DNA of 64,000 nt from CF-118 sp035934385 (lineage in GTDB: Bacteria; Chloroflexota; Dormibacteria; Dormibacterales; Dormibacteraceae), in contig DASYXY010000026.1 in the NCBI GenBank assembly GCA_035934385.1, forward strand, positions 1 to 64,000. The letters are read 5' to 3'. Below the pieces are notes generated by a model. The model was given only the letters and a program-made list of their open reading frames with translations, was not told the origin of the DNA and made no database searches. Position numbers and translations under genes: made by a program. Positions within the stretch are counted from its first letter, which is position 1, and every line of letters begins with the position of its first letter. This document shows positions 20,407 through 28,741 of this stretch, one piece after another.

Positions 20407-21366
20407 TCAAACCACCGCTCGGAAGTATTCGAGAGTCCGCATCAGCCCGTCTTCCAGGCCGACCTCCGGCTCCCAGCCAAGAAGTGTGCGCGCCCGCGTG
20501 ATGTCCGGCCGGCGCTGCTTGGGGTCGTCGACCGGCAGGTCGCGGTGCTCGATCCTGCTCCTCGAGCCGGAGATCCTGACGATCGTCTCCGCCAGCTCGA
20601 GCATCGTCACCTCGTGAGGGTTGCCCAGGTTGACTGGCAGCTCGTCGCCCTTGTCCAGCACGGCCAGCACGCCGCGGATGAGGTCCGACACGTAGCAAAG
20701 GCTGCGCGTCTGCCGGCCATCGCCATAGACCGTGAGCGGCTCGCCCCGCAGCGCCTGGGCCATGAAGTTGGGCACGGCGCGGCCGTCGGACACCTGCATT
20801 CGCGGACCGTGAGTGTTGAAGATCCGGATGATCCGCGTGTCGACTCCGTGCGCGCGGTGATACGCCATGGCGAACGCCTCGGCGCACCGCTTGGCCTCGT
20901 CGTAACAACCGCGAGGCCCGATGGGGTTGACATTGCCCCAGTACGTCTCCGGCTGCGGATGCACGAGCGGGTCGCCGTAAACCTCTGACGTCGAAGCCAG
21001 CAGGAAGGTGGCCTTCTTCGCCTTCGCCAGCCCGAGCATGTTCATCGTGCCGATGGTGCCGACCTTCAGGGTGTGGATGGGATTCGCGTCGTACTGGGGC
21101 GGGGACGCCGGCGACGCGAAATGCAGCACGTAGCGCACCTCGCCATCGACGTCGATGTGCTCGTTGACGTTCTGACGCCGGAGCTCGAACTCGGGCTTGC
21201 CCTCGAGATGCCGCAGGTTCGCCGGCGACCCGGTGATGAAGTTGTCGAGCGTGAGCACATCCATGCCGCGTTTCAGCAGCGCTTCGCAGAGATGCGAGCC
21301 GATGAACCCGGCCCCGCCAGAGACAACAGCCCGCGGCTTCGCGCCGGTGGCGTTACTCGCGGCCAA
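20407..21366 (-). CDS. UDP-glucuronate decarboxylase-like SDR (UDP-xylose synthase family)
   Basis: This extended short-chain dehydrogenase of 319 residues has the NAD fold GGAGFIGSHLCEALLKRG at 17-34, LDNFITGS (30s-40s), ASTSEVYGDP and the catalytic YDEAK, with the RIFNTHGPRM segment typical of UDP-glucuronate decarboxylases. Its start overlaps the end of ugd by 14 bases. The pair therefore takes UDP-glucose to UDP-glucuronate to UDP-xylose, a precursor for surface glycans. The TTG start is supported by the Rossmann position. Confidence 0.9.
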   Translation of the reverse strand: MAASNATGAKPRAVVSGGAGFIGSHLCEALLKRGMDVLTLDNFITGSPANLRHLEGKPEFELRRQNVNEHIDVDGEVRYVLHFASPASPPQYDANPIHTLKVGTIGTMNMLGLAKAKKATFLLASTSEVYGDPLVHPQPETYWGNVNPIGPRGCYDEAKRCAEAFAMAYHRAHGVDTRIIRIFNTHGPRMQVSDGRAVPNFMAQALRGEPLTVYGDGRQTRSLCYVSDLIRGVLAVLDKGDELPVNLGNPHEVTMLELAETIVRISGSRSRIEHRDLPVDDPKQRRPDITRARTLLGWEPEVGLEDGLMRTLEYFRAVV

Positions 21367-22648
21367 TGCCGCGGTATGTGAAGCCCAGGCCGCGCATGGT
21401 TGCCGGGACGTAGATATTGCGGCCGTCGATCACGACCGGCGTGCGCATGGCAGTCTTGAGGCGCATCAGATCGAGCTGACGGAACTCGTTCCACTCCGTC
21501 ACGACCACGAGCGCGTCTGCGCCGGAAGCCAGCTCGTACGCGTCCTTGGTGTACTCGAGTTCCGGAAGCAACGTCCGCGTTCGCTCCATGGCGGCCGGGT
21601 CGTAGCCGCGCACGTGCGCGCCTGCGGCGAGCAGCACCCTTGCGATGTCGAGGCTCGGCGCTTCGCGCAGGTCGTCGGTGTTGGGCTTGAACGCTAGGCC
21701 GAGCAGTCCGACGACCTTGTCATGCAGGGTGCTGAGGCACTCCCGCAGCTTGTCGATGACGAGCATGCGTTGGTCGCGGTTGATGTCCATGACCGCGTGC
21801 AGGAGCTCCGGGTGGTAATCGAAGCGTTCGGCCAGAGCGGCCAGCGCCTTCACGTCTTTCGGAAAGCACGAACCTCCGTAGCCGATCCCGGCGTCCAGGT
21901 ACGACGGACCGATCCTCTTGTCGAGGCCCATGCCCTCGGCCACGAGCTTGGCGTCGGCGTCCACCCGCTCGCAGATCCGCGCGATCTCGTTGATGAACGA
22001 GATCCGAGCCGCCAGGAAGGCGTTCGACGCGTACTTCACCATCTCCGCCGTGTAGATGTTCGGCGTGATGAGGATCGGCGCCTCGAGCGGCTCGTAGAGC
22101 TTCGCGACCTTCTCCGCGGCCTGGCGGTCGTGCCCGCCCACCACCACGCGGTCGGGATGCATGAAGTCCTGAATGGCCGAGCCCTCGCGCAGGAACTCGG
22201 GGTTCGAAACCACGTATGCCTGGTGCTTTGCGTTCCCCTTCTGCAGCACCTTCGACACCATGTCGCCGGTCAGCGGTGGCACCGTCGACTTGTTGACCAC
22301 GACCAGGGGGCCGGTCATGTGGTCGGCGATCGACGACGCGGCAGCCTCGACGTGAGACAGGTCGGCCTCACCGCCCTCGCCCTCGGGCGTGCTCACGGCG
22401 ATGATCGCGTACTCGGCGCCGGGGATCGCATCGGAGTACGAGGTGGTGAAGCGCAGCCGCTTGCTTTCCGCGTTGCGCTTGACGAGCTCGGTCATACCCG
22501 GCTCGTAGAACGGCACGTGATGCTTCGTCAGCTGCTCGACCTTCTCGCGATCGACGTCGACGACAGTCACGTCGTTGCCGAGATCGGCGAGGCACGCAGC
22601 GGTCGTCAGGCCAACATATCCAGCGCCGATAACCGCGACCTTGCTCAT
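21353..22648 (-). CDS. ugd: UDP-glucose 6-dehydrogenase
   Basis: Ugd oxidises UDP-glucose twice to UDP-glucuronate using NAD. The product has 431 residues. GAGYVGLTTAACLADLG at 8-24 binds NAD, the catalytic Cys is in GIGYGGSCFPKDVKAL, and NPEFLREGSAI is the family signature. Upstream lies a good promoter whose -10 ends nine bases before the ATG, with no ribosome-binding site, so the mRNA is probably leaderless. It forms an operon with the UDP-glucuronate decarboxylase-like gene. Confidence 0.95.
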   Translation of the reverse strand: MSKVAVIGAGYVGLTTAACLADLGNDVTVVDVDREKVEQLTKHHVPFYEPGMTELVKRNAESKRLRFTTSYSDAIPGAEYAIIAVSTPEGEGGEADLSHVEAAASSIADHMTGPLVVVNKSTVPPLTGDMVSKVLQKGNAKHQAYVVSNPEFLREGSAIQDFMHPDRVVVGGHDRQAAEKVAKLYEPLEAPILITPNIYTAEMVKYASNAFLAARISFINEIARICERVDADAKLVAEGMGLDKRIGPSYLDAGIGYGGSCFPKDVKALAALAERFDYHPELLHAVMDINRDQRMLVIDKLRECLSTLHDKVVGLLGLAFKPNTDDLREAPSLDIARVLLAAGAHVRGYDPAAMERTRTLLPELEYTKDAYELASGADALVVVTEWNEFRQLDLMRLKTAMRTPVVIDGRNIYVPATMRGLGFTYRGIGRE

Positions 22649-22657
22649 CGCGGGCGA

Positions 22658-22685
22658 ATTATCCCAAGGGCACGGGTGAGGTCAA
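22658..22685 (-). promoter_or_regulatory. ugd promoter with palindromic operator over the -35
   Basis: On the minus strand TTGACC (22685-22680), a 16-base spacer and GATAAT (22663-22658) make a sigma-70-like promoter; ATG follows nine bases after the -10. The palindrome AGGTC-N4-GACCT (22679-22692) covers the -35. The surrounding 30 bases (22671-22700) match 23883-23912 at 26 positions. Confidence 0.65.
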
Positions 22686-22712
22686 TCGACCTGTCCCGAG
22701 CTCCACACTCGG

Positions 22713-22768
22713 TTTTGTATGCAAACGCGCAATTCAACCCCGCTTGAAACCTGCGTTTGTATACAAAA
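22713..22768. promoter_or_regulatory. Large inverted repeat with TTTGTATACAAA cores upstream of ugd
   Basis: TTTTGTATGCAAACGC (22713-22728) and GCGTTTGTATACAAAA (22753-22768) are inverted copies with one mismatch. Each contains an operator-like palindrome; TTTGTATACAAA in the right copy is perfect. A smaller TTCAA/TTGAA repeat is nested inside. It lies between the glycosyltransferase stop and the ugd promoter. A paired binding site for a GntR-like regulator, or a terminator for the upstream gene, are both possible. Confidence 0.55.
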
Positions 22769-22777
22769 CGTCCTGTC

Positions 22778-23860
22778 CTACTTGGCGACCGCCCCGTAGG
22801 CCGCGATGGTGTCGCGCGCGGCTCTGCGCCAGCTGAACGACCTGGCGCGTTCGATGCCCGGCCGCCACGGACGGTCGGTCACGCCGGCGAGCTTCGCGGC
22901 CGCCACGCCAAGCGCATCGGCGTCGCCGTCGGCGACCAGCTCGCCCGCGCCGTCGACGACCTCGGGCAGGCTCGAGTTGCGGTACGCCGCCACCGGGCAG
23001 CCGCACGCCAGCGCCTCGAGGCACGGCAGGCCGAATCCTTCATAGCGACTGGGAAAGACGAGGCAGCCGGCCGCCGTGTAGACGTCGGCCAACTCTGGGC
23101 CGCTCAGGTGGCCGAGCACCCGCGCGCCCGGCATGACCGGCGGCGCCTGCGACCCAGGCTCGCCGGCGATGACCAGCTGCAGACCCGGCCGCGCCTCGCG
23201 CGCCACCGACCACGCCCGAAGTAAGGAGGCGGGATCCTTACGCGCGTCGAGCGCACCGACGAACAGCAGATAGCCGGACTTGACCCCGAACCGCTCAGCC
23301 ACTCGATTCGACGCACCGTCCGACGGCTTGAACACGTCATCGACAGCCTCCGGCACAACGCGCAGGCGTTTCTTGTCGACGCTGCCGAATCGCACCGCGT
23401 CATCGGCCGTTGATTGCGAGACTGCCAGCACCAGGTCAGCGCGCCGCAGCAGTCTTCGTCCGAGCCAGTAACGCATGCGCTCGCCCCACATACGCGAACC
23501 GCCAAACGCCCACGGAATGAGGTCGTGAAGCGTCACCACGAGCGCGCACTGTGCGTTGCCTGGCAGACGCAGGTCGATCGCGTGGTAGATGTCGGGACGC
23601 AGCCGCGCAATGTCCGCACCCAGAGCCACCGCCTCCTCGTAGGCGGAGAAATTGCCGCGATAGCGGCGCCTCGAAGCGGCGCTGCGATACCGCCCCGGCG
23701 GCAGCTCGGGCTCCGGCAGCCGAGCGTCGATCAGCACCGTGAGCTCGGAGTCGAAGCCTTCGCCGATCAGGCCCTTCAGCAGCCCGGTGGCGTAGCTGCC
23801 GACGCCGCGCTTGCCACTTGGGCCCTGCAGTGGTCTGACGTCGAGCAAGACGGAGGGCAC
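22778..23860 (-). CDS. Glycosyltransferase, GT4 family (group 1)
   Basis: This retaining GT-B glycosyltransferase of 360 residues probably adds a sugar to a growing surface polysaccharide. The N-terminal domain begins PSVLLDVRPLQGPSGKRGVGSY. The C-terminal nucleotide-sugar site has LFVGALDARKDP, the conserved PSRYEGFGLPCLEALACG with the E-x7-E motif, and SLPEVVDGAGELV. GTG 23860 is chosen because a TATGAT -10 lies ten bases upstream; the ATG at 23875 lies inside that -10. Donor and acceptor are unknown. Confidence 0.87.
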   Translation of the reverse strand: MPSVLLDVRPLQGPSGKRGVGSYATGLLKGLIGEGFDSELTVLIDARLPEPELPPGRYRSAASRRRYRGNFSAYEEAVALGADIARLRPDIYHAIDLRLPGNAQCALVVTLHDLIPWAFGGSRMWGERMRYWLGRRLLRRADLVLAVSQSTADDAVRFGSVDKKRLRVVPEAVDDVFKPSDGASNRVAERFGVKSGYLLFVGALDARKDPASLLRAWSVAREARPGLQLVIAGEPGSQAPPVMPGARVLGHLSGPELADVYTAAGCLVFPSRYEGFGLPCLEALACGCPVAAYRNSSLPEVVDGAGELVADGDADALGVAAAKLAGVTDRPWRPGIERARSFSWRRAARDTIAAYGAVAK

Positions 23861-23870
23861 AGTCGCACCG

Positions 23871-23904
23871 ATCATAAATAGGCACGGGGGAGGTCAATCG
23901 ACCT
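23871..23904 (-). promoter_or_regulatory. Glycosyltransferase promoter with the same operator-like palindrome
   Basis: On minus, TTGACC (23897-23892), a 15-base spacer and TATGAT (23876-23871) precede GTG 23860 by ten bases. AGGTC-N4-GACCT (23891-23904) covers the -35 and is the core of a perfect 13-base inverted repeat, CACGGGGGAGGTC (23883-23895) against 23900-23912. Confidence 0.55.
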
Positions 23905-24013
23905 CCCCCGTGGAGCCCCCACCGCTGGAAGCGCCATGCGGGGTGGGCCCTGGAATGGCATTTGCGACGGCCGCAATGAATGCGGCCTTGGCCTCCCACT
24001 GGGTCCTGGGTTT

Positions 24014-24019
24014 CATAAT
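24014..24019 (+). promoter_or_regulatory. -10 box for a leaderless mRNA (WecC-like gene)
   Basis: CATAAT ends exactly nine bases before ATG 24029, with no ribosome-binding site between. No convincing -35 is present at 16-18 bases. Confidence 0.45.
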
Positions 24020-24028
24020 TTGGCCGCC

Positions 24029-25216
24029 ATGCAATCCCTGGACGTGGTGATAGTGGGCGGTTGCGGCCACGTGGGCCTGCCTCTCGCGCTTTCTTTCGCG
24101 GACGCGGGCTACCACGTGGGAGTCGACGACATCGACACCGCAAAGATCGAGCGCGTGCGAGCCGGCGAGGTGCCGTTCAAGGAGGCAGGCGCCGAGCAGC
24201 TTCTCCGCAAGCTCCTACCCACCGGCAGGCTGGAGTTCGGCTCGGAGCCGGGAATGCTGGAACGAGCCGACGCAGTTGTCCTGGTTATCGGCACACCGAT
24301 CGACGAATTCATGAACCCGTCGGTCACGGTCTTCGACCGTGTGGTCGACGAGCTGATCCCGCACATCCGGCCGCGATGCCTCGTCGTGCTGCGGTCGACG
24401 GTGTTCCCGGGTACGACAGAGGGCGTTCAGCGAAGGCTGCACGCCGCGGGCCTCGAGACCGATGTCGTGTTCTGTCCCGAGCGAATCGCGGAGGGTCACG
24501 CGCTAGAGGAGATACGCAGTCTGCCTCAGCTGGTCGGGGCTTCGAGCACCGACGCCTACGACAGAGCGGCGCGCCTGTTCGAGCCGCTCGGCGTGCAGAT
24601 GGTGCGCACGACGCCGCTCGAAGCCGAGCTGGCGAAGCTGCTGACCAACACGTGGCGGTACATGAAGTTCGCGATCGCAAACCAGTTCTTCCAGATCGCG
24701 CACCGATCCGGCGTCGACTATGACCGCGTGCTCGGAGCCATCCGCAACGATTACCCTCGCGCGGCCGACCTGCCTGGACCCGGATTCGCGGCAGGCCCGT
24801 GCCTTCTCAAGGACACCATGCAGCTTTCGGCGTTCACGCCCGACCACTTCCCGATGGGCCAGGCTGCGATGCAGATCAACGAGGGCATGCCGAACTACAT
24901 CATCGATTCCCTGGAGGCGCGCAAGCCGCTTGCGGGGCGCACGGTCGGCATCCTCGGCATGGCGTTCAAAGGCGAGTCCGACGATCCTCGCGCATCGCTC
25001 AGCTTCAAGGTCCGCAAGCTCGCGGCGTTCAAGGGCGCGCGGGTGTTGTGCACCGATCCATACCTCCACGACAGCACGTTCGTGTCGCTCGACCAGGTGC
25101 TGAAGGAGTCCGACGTGATCGTCATCGGCGCGCCGCACAAGGCCTACCGCCAGGTCGAGCTCGACGGCCGTGAGGTCGTCGACATCTGGGGCATCACCGG
25201 CCCGATACGCCTCTGA
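24029..25216 (+). CDS. Nucleotide-sugar dehydrogenase, WecC-like
   Basis: This member of the UDP-glucose/UDP-N-acetylmannosamine dehydrogenase superfamily has 395 residues. The N-terminal NAD domain is VVIVGGCGHVGLPLALSF at 6-23, the catalytic Cys is in GPGFAAGPCLLKDTMQL, typical of the WecC-like branch, and the C-terminal domain has VGILGMAFKGESDD. It opens a plus-strand operon with an epimerase and a GT2 and is divergent from the GT4 gene. It oxidises C6 of a UDP-sugar; which sugar is not determined. Confidence 0.88.
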   Translation: MQSLDVVIVGGCGHVGLPLALSFADAGYHVGVDDIDTAKIERVRAGEVPFKEAGAEQLLRKLLPTGRLEFGSEPGMLERADAVVLVIGTPIDEFMNPSVTVFDRVVDELIPHIRPRCLVVLRSTVFPGTTEGVQRRLHAAGLETDVVFCPERIAEGHALEEIRSLPQLVGASSTDAYDRAARLFEPLGVQMVRTTPLEAELAKLLTNTWRYMKFAIANQFFQIAHRSGVDYDRVLGAIRNDYPRAADLPGPGFAAGPCLLKDTMQLSAFTPDHFPMGQAAMQINEGMPNYIIDSLEARKPLAGRTVGILGMAFKGESDDPRASLSFKVRKLAAFKGARVLCTDPYLHDSTFVSLDQVLKESDVIVIGAPHKAYRQVELDGREVVDIWGITGPIRL

Positions 25217-26235
25217 AGATCCTCGTCACCGGCGCCGCCGGCTTCATCTGCGGATACCTCGTCGCCGAGCTGCTCGAGGCTGGGCACGAAGTCGTTGGCG
25301 TCGACAACTACAGCAAGTACGGGCCGGTACGGCGCAGCTACGACAGCCACCCGCGCTACCGTCTGGTCGAAGGCGACGCCAAGGACGCGGAGTTGCTGAC
25401 CGGGTTGGCAGCCGACGCGGATCACGTCGTCGCCGGCGCGGCCATGATCGGCGGCATCTCTTACTTCCACGAATTCGCGTACGACCTTCTCGCCGAGAAC
25501 GAACGCATCTGCGCGGCCACCTTCGACGCCGCGATCAGCGGCCACAAGCTCGGGCGGCTGCAGCGCATCACGGTGATCTCGAGCAGCATGGTGTTCGAAT
25601 CGGCGACGGCCTTCCCCACCGCGGAAGGCTCCCAGCAGAGCAGCCCGCCGCCGAAGTCGACCTACGGATTCCAAAAGCTCGCGGTCGAGTACTTCGCGAA
25701 GGGCGCCCTCGAGCAGTACGCACTGCCCTACACGATCGTCCGACCCTTCAACTGCGTGGGCATCGGCGAGCGGCGCGCGTTGCGCGACCACGACGTGATG
25801 AGCGGAAACGTGAAGCTGGCGATGAGCCACGTGGTTCCCGACCTGTGCCAGAAGGTGCTGAAGGGCCAGGACCCGCTGCACATCCTCGGCGACGGCAGCC
25901 AGGTGCGCCATTACACGTACGGCGGCGACCTCGCGCGCGGAATCCGCCTGGCGATGGAGTCGGATCGCGCGGTCAACGAGGACTTCAACCTGTCCACCGC
26001 GCGGTCAACCACGGTGCGCGAGCTGGCAGAGGTGATATGGCGCAAGGTCCACGGACCTGACAAGCCGATGCGGCTGGTGAACGATCCTCCTTATGAATAC
26101 GACGTGCAGATGCGCGTGCCCGATGTGCACAAGGCGCGCACCGTGCTCGGTTTCGAGGCGACGACGTCGCTGGAGGCGATGCTCGACGAGGTCATACCGT
26201 GGGTGAAGTCAGAGATCGACGCGGGCCGGATCTGA
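25213..26235 (+). CDS. NAD-dependent epimerase/dehydratase (CTG start)
   Basis: This extended SDR acting on a nucleotide sugar has 340 residues. The Rossmann N-terminus KILVTGAAGFICGYLVAELL begins directly after a CTG codon whose last two bases plus A form the preceding gene's stop (CTGA). There is no ATG, GTG or TTG between the upstream context and this motif; the first ATG (25393) would delete the whole NAD-binding loop. The third Gly of GxxGxxG is Cys here. SSSMVFES and YGFQK supply the catalytic Ser-Tyr-Lys. Substrate unknown. The family is sure and the start well supported. Confidence 0.85.
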   Translation: MKILVTGAAGFICGYLVAELLEAGHEVVGVDNYSKYGPVRRSYDSHPRYRLVEGDAKDAELLTGLAADADHVVAGAAMIGGISYFHEFAYDLLAENERICAATFDAAISGHKLGRLQRITVISSSMVFESATAFPTAEGSQQSSPPPKSTYGFQKLAVEYFAKGALEQYALPYTIVRPFNCVGIGERRALRDHDVMSGNVKLAMSHVVPDLCQKVLKGQDPLHILGDGSQVRHYTYGGDLARGIRLAMESDRAVNEDFNLSTARSTTVRELAEVIWRKVHGPDKPMRLVNDPPYEYDVQMRVPDVHKARTVLGFEATTSLEAMLDEVIPWVKSEIDAGRI

Positions 26236-26942
26236 CCCCGGCTCTCTCGGTCATCGTGCCCGTCTACAACGAAGGCGAGAACGCCGCCGCGACGCTACGC
26301 GGCATCGTCGAGCACACCCATGCGCGACCTCTTGAGGTTCTCGTCGTGCATGACTTCGACGAGGACACGACGGTGCCCGTCGTGCGGCGGCTGCAGGCCG
26401 AGATGCCAGAGCTCAAGCTGCACCGCAACACGCTTGGGCGCGGCGTGCTCAACGCGATCAAGTCGGGCCTCACGGCGGCGGCCGCCCCGTACGCGCTGGT
26501 GACGATGGGCGACGCGTCGGACGACCCCACAGACATCGATTCGATGTACGAGCTCGCCAAGGCCGGCGCCGACGTCGTGGCCGGCTCGCGCTACATGCGC
26601 GGTGGCCGCCAGCTTGGAGGCCCGCTGCTCAAGCGCAGCATGTCGCGCGCGGCCGGACTGTCCCTGCGCTGGCTGGGTGGGCTGCCCATTCACGATGCCA
26701 CCAGCAACTTTCGGCTCTATTCGCGCCGGCTCCTCGACCGGGTCACCATCGAGTCGACCGGAGGCTTCGAGCTCGGGATCGAGCTGACGGTCAAGGCCTA
26801 CCTGCTGGGTATGCGTGTCGCGGAGGTGCCCACCACGTGGCGCGACAGGACGGCCGGCACAAGCCGCTTCCGGCTGTGGAAGTGGCTGCCGCGCTATCTG
26901 CACTGGTACTGGCGTGGTGTCGGAGGCCGTTTCGTGCGTTAA
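26232..26942 (+). CDS. Glycosyltransferase family 2, polyprenol-phosphate mannosyltransferase-like (probable CTG start)
   Basis: This GT-A glycosyltransferase has 236 residues and no transmembrane helices. LSVIVPVYNEGEN is the nucleotide-binding start, TMGDASDDP carries a DxSD-type metal motif in place of DxD, and GSRYMRGG and TSNFRLYSRRLL are typical of the dolichol/polyprenol-phosphate sugar transferase group. The CTG at 26232 overlaps the epimerase stop as CTGA and sits four residues before the fold begins. GTG 26199 in the same frame is an alternative adding 11 residues inside the epimerase gene. Confidence 0.83.
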   Translation: MTPALSVIVPVYNEGENAAATLRGIVEHTHARPLEVLVVHDFDEDTTVPVVRRLQAEMPELKLHRNTLGRGVLNAIKSGLTAAAAPYALVTMGDASDDPTDIDSMYELAKAGADVVAGSRYMRGGRQLGGPLLKRSMSRAAGLSLRWLGGLPIHDATSNFRLYSRRLLDRVTIESTGGFELGIELTVKAYLLGMRVAEVPTTWRDRTAGTSRFRLWKWLPRYLHWYWRGVGGRFVR

Positions 26943-26954
26943 TCACGCAAAGCA

Positions 26955-27740
26955 ATGCTGCGTCCGGCCGTGCGCCTGACCGTCGCGGCGTTAGCGGCCG
27001 TCTCGATGCTCCCGACTTCGACCGCCGTGGCGGGGGCGCCGACCCCGAGCCCCAACCCCCATCTCAGCCAGGTCCTCGCCGAACCACCCAGCACGGGCTA
27101 TGTCGAGCTCGCAAGTCACACGCCTGGGATCCTCGAGGGTCCATTCGACGCCGGCACATACGCGTCCATCGGCGGCATCGACATGCAGTCGAGCATCACC
27201 ACGCTCGCGCAGGACGGCTTCATCGCCGGCTACGGCCGGGCCTGGGTCCAGCAAGCACCCAACCGGGTGCTGGTAGAGATCGTCGTGGCGTTTACCGGCG
27301 GCCCGGGCGCAAAGCGCTGGCTGCGGCAGTCGCAGATGGCCGACCTGACCGATCCGACGTTCCAGCACTCGATCACGGTCGACGGTATCGAGACGTACTA
27401 CGGCGCCCGCATGTCCGATTCGTCGAGCTATTTCGCCGACGCGTTCGTCTTCGTCAAGGGCAACGACGGGTTCCTGGTCAGCACAATCTCGAGCTTTGAC
27501 GACCTCGGCGATTCCGCGGCTATGCAGACGCGCGTGCAGTACCGGCACGCTCCCGCCTACACCATCCCGCCCTCGGGCTGGCCAGGGGCGCCACATACTT
27601 CTTTCTCCGTTGCCGACGCGACCTTGCTCGCGGCCCGGATCACGGCCGTCGCGGCAGCGTTTGGCGCCCTCTGGTGGACGGGGTTGATGGCAGCGCGCAG
27701 ATGGCGCCGCCGGCGCGGCTACGACTCGAGCGGCCGGTAG
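26955..27740 (+). CDS. Secreted or membrane-anchored protein of unknown function
   Basis: This 261-residue protein has an N-terminal signal peptide ending near AVAGA (about residue 26), a Pro-rich linker, an extracellular domain of about 180 residues without a motif I recognise, and a single C-terminal helix (about 226-247) followed by the basic tail RRWRRRRGY. The topology is that of an exported, C-terminally anchored domain. It follows the GT2 gene by 12 bases and converges on rmlB with a 22-base overlap. Function unknown; a link to the polysaccharide is positional only. Confidence 0.7.
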   Translation: MLRPAVRLTVAALAAVSMLPTSTAVAGAPTPSPNPHLSQVLAEPPSTGYVELASHTPGILEGPFDAGTYASIGGIDMQSSITTLAQDGFIAGYGRAWVQQAPNRVLVEIVVAFTGGPGAKRWLRQSQMADLTDPTFQHSITVDGIETYYGARMSDSSSYFADAFVFVKGNDGFLVSTISSFDDLGDSAAMQTRVQYRHAPAYTIPPSGWPGAPHTSFSVADATLLAARITAVAAAFGALWWTGLMAARRWRRRRGYDSSGR

Positions 27741-28741
27741 TTCTTTCTGTAGTACTCCCAGTACTCGCCCGACTTGAGCGGGCGCCACCAGTCCTGGCGC
27801 TCCTCGTACCAGCGCACCGTCCGCTCGAGGCCATCGGCGAGGTTGATGCGAGGCTCCCAGCCGAGCTCGGTGAGACGTGACGTATCGAGGGCGTAGCGGT
27901 AGTCGTGACCAGGTCGATCGGCCACGTACTCGATGAGGCTGCGCGGCTTGCCCATGATGTCGAGCACTGCCTCGGCAACCTGCTTGCCGCTCGTTTCGAC
28001 GCCGGTGCCGATGTTGTAGACGCCTCCGTCCGGCGCCTCGTGCAGCACCAGGTCGATGGCCCGGCAGTGGTCTTCCACATGCACGAAATCCCGGACCGCC
28101 GAACCGTCGTTGTACAGCGGCAGCTTCATTCCGTCGATGGCGTTGGTGGCCATCACGGGGATCAGCTTCTCCGGGTACTGGTACGGCCCGTAGGTGTTCG
28201 ACCCGCGGGTCACTACGAGCGGGAGGCCGAAGCTCTCCGAGAAAGCCCAGGCGATGTGCTCGCCACCCGCCTTGCTGGCCGAGTAAGGACTGCGCGGTCG
28301 CAGCGGGTCGCCCTCACTCGAACGACCCGTCGCCACGTGACCATAGACCTCGTCGGTGCTCACGAGCAAGAAGACCTGATGGCGGTGCTTGCGGGCGGCC
28401 TCACACAGCACAGCCGTCCCGCGCACGTCGGTCTCGATGAAGGCAAACGGGTCGAGCAACGAGCGGTCCACGTGAGTCTCGGCGGCGAAATTGACGGTCG
28501 CGTCGACGCCACGAGCTACCTCGTCGACGACTCGCGCGTCGCAGATGTCGCCCTTGACAAAGCGGTAGCCTTGCTGGCCTTCGAACTCGGCCAGGTTTGC
28601 AGGGTTGCCCGCATACGTCAGCTTGTCGAGCACGAAGATCTCGATGTTCGGCCGCGTCGAGCGCATCAGGCGCACGAAGTTGGACCCGATGAAGCCCGCA
28701 CCTCCTGCCACGAGAAGGCGCTTGAGGGAACGCGAGCTCAC
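27719..28741 (-). CDS. rmlB: dTDP-glucose 4,6-dehydratase
   Basis: RmlB makes dTDP-4-keto-6-deoxyglucose. The product has 340 residues: NAD loop VAGGAGFIGSNFVRLMR, NFAAETHVDRSL, the STDEVYG catalytic segment and SPYSASKAGGEH with the YxxxK pair. GTG 28741 overlaps the rmlC stop as GTGA, which fixes the start; the open frame upstream lies inside rmlC. It works with rmlA and rmlC, but rmlD is not in the window. Confidence 0.95.
   Translation of the reverse strand: MSSRSLKRLLVAGGAGFIGSNFVRLMRSTRPNIEIFVLDKLTYAGNPANLAEFEGQQGYRFVKGDICDARVVDEVARGVDATVNFAAETHVDRSLLDPFAFIETDVRGTAVLCEAARKHRHQVFLLVSTDEVYGHVATGRSSEGDPLRPRSPYSASKAGGEHIAWAFSESFGLPLVVTRGSNTYGPYQYPEKLIPVMATNAIDGMKLPLYNDGSAVRDFVHVEDHCRAIDLVLHEAPDGGVYNIGTGVETSGKQVAEAVLDIMGKPRSLIEYVADRPGHDYRYALDTSRLTELGWEPRINLADGLERTVRWYEERQDWWRPLKSGEYWEYYRKNYRPLES

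Noticed and set aside
26199..26231. GTG 26199 as GT2 start
   Set aside because: Possible, but it adds 11 hydrophilic residues unlike family starts, while CTG 26232 matches the junction pattern of the operon. Kept as an alternative.
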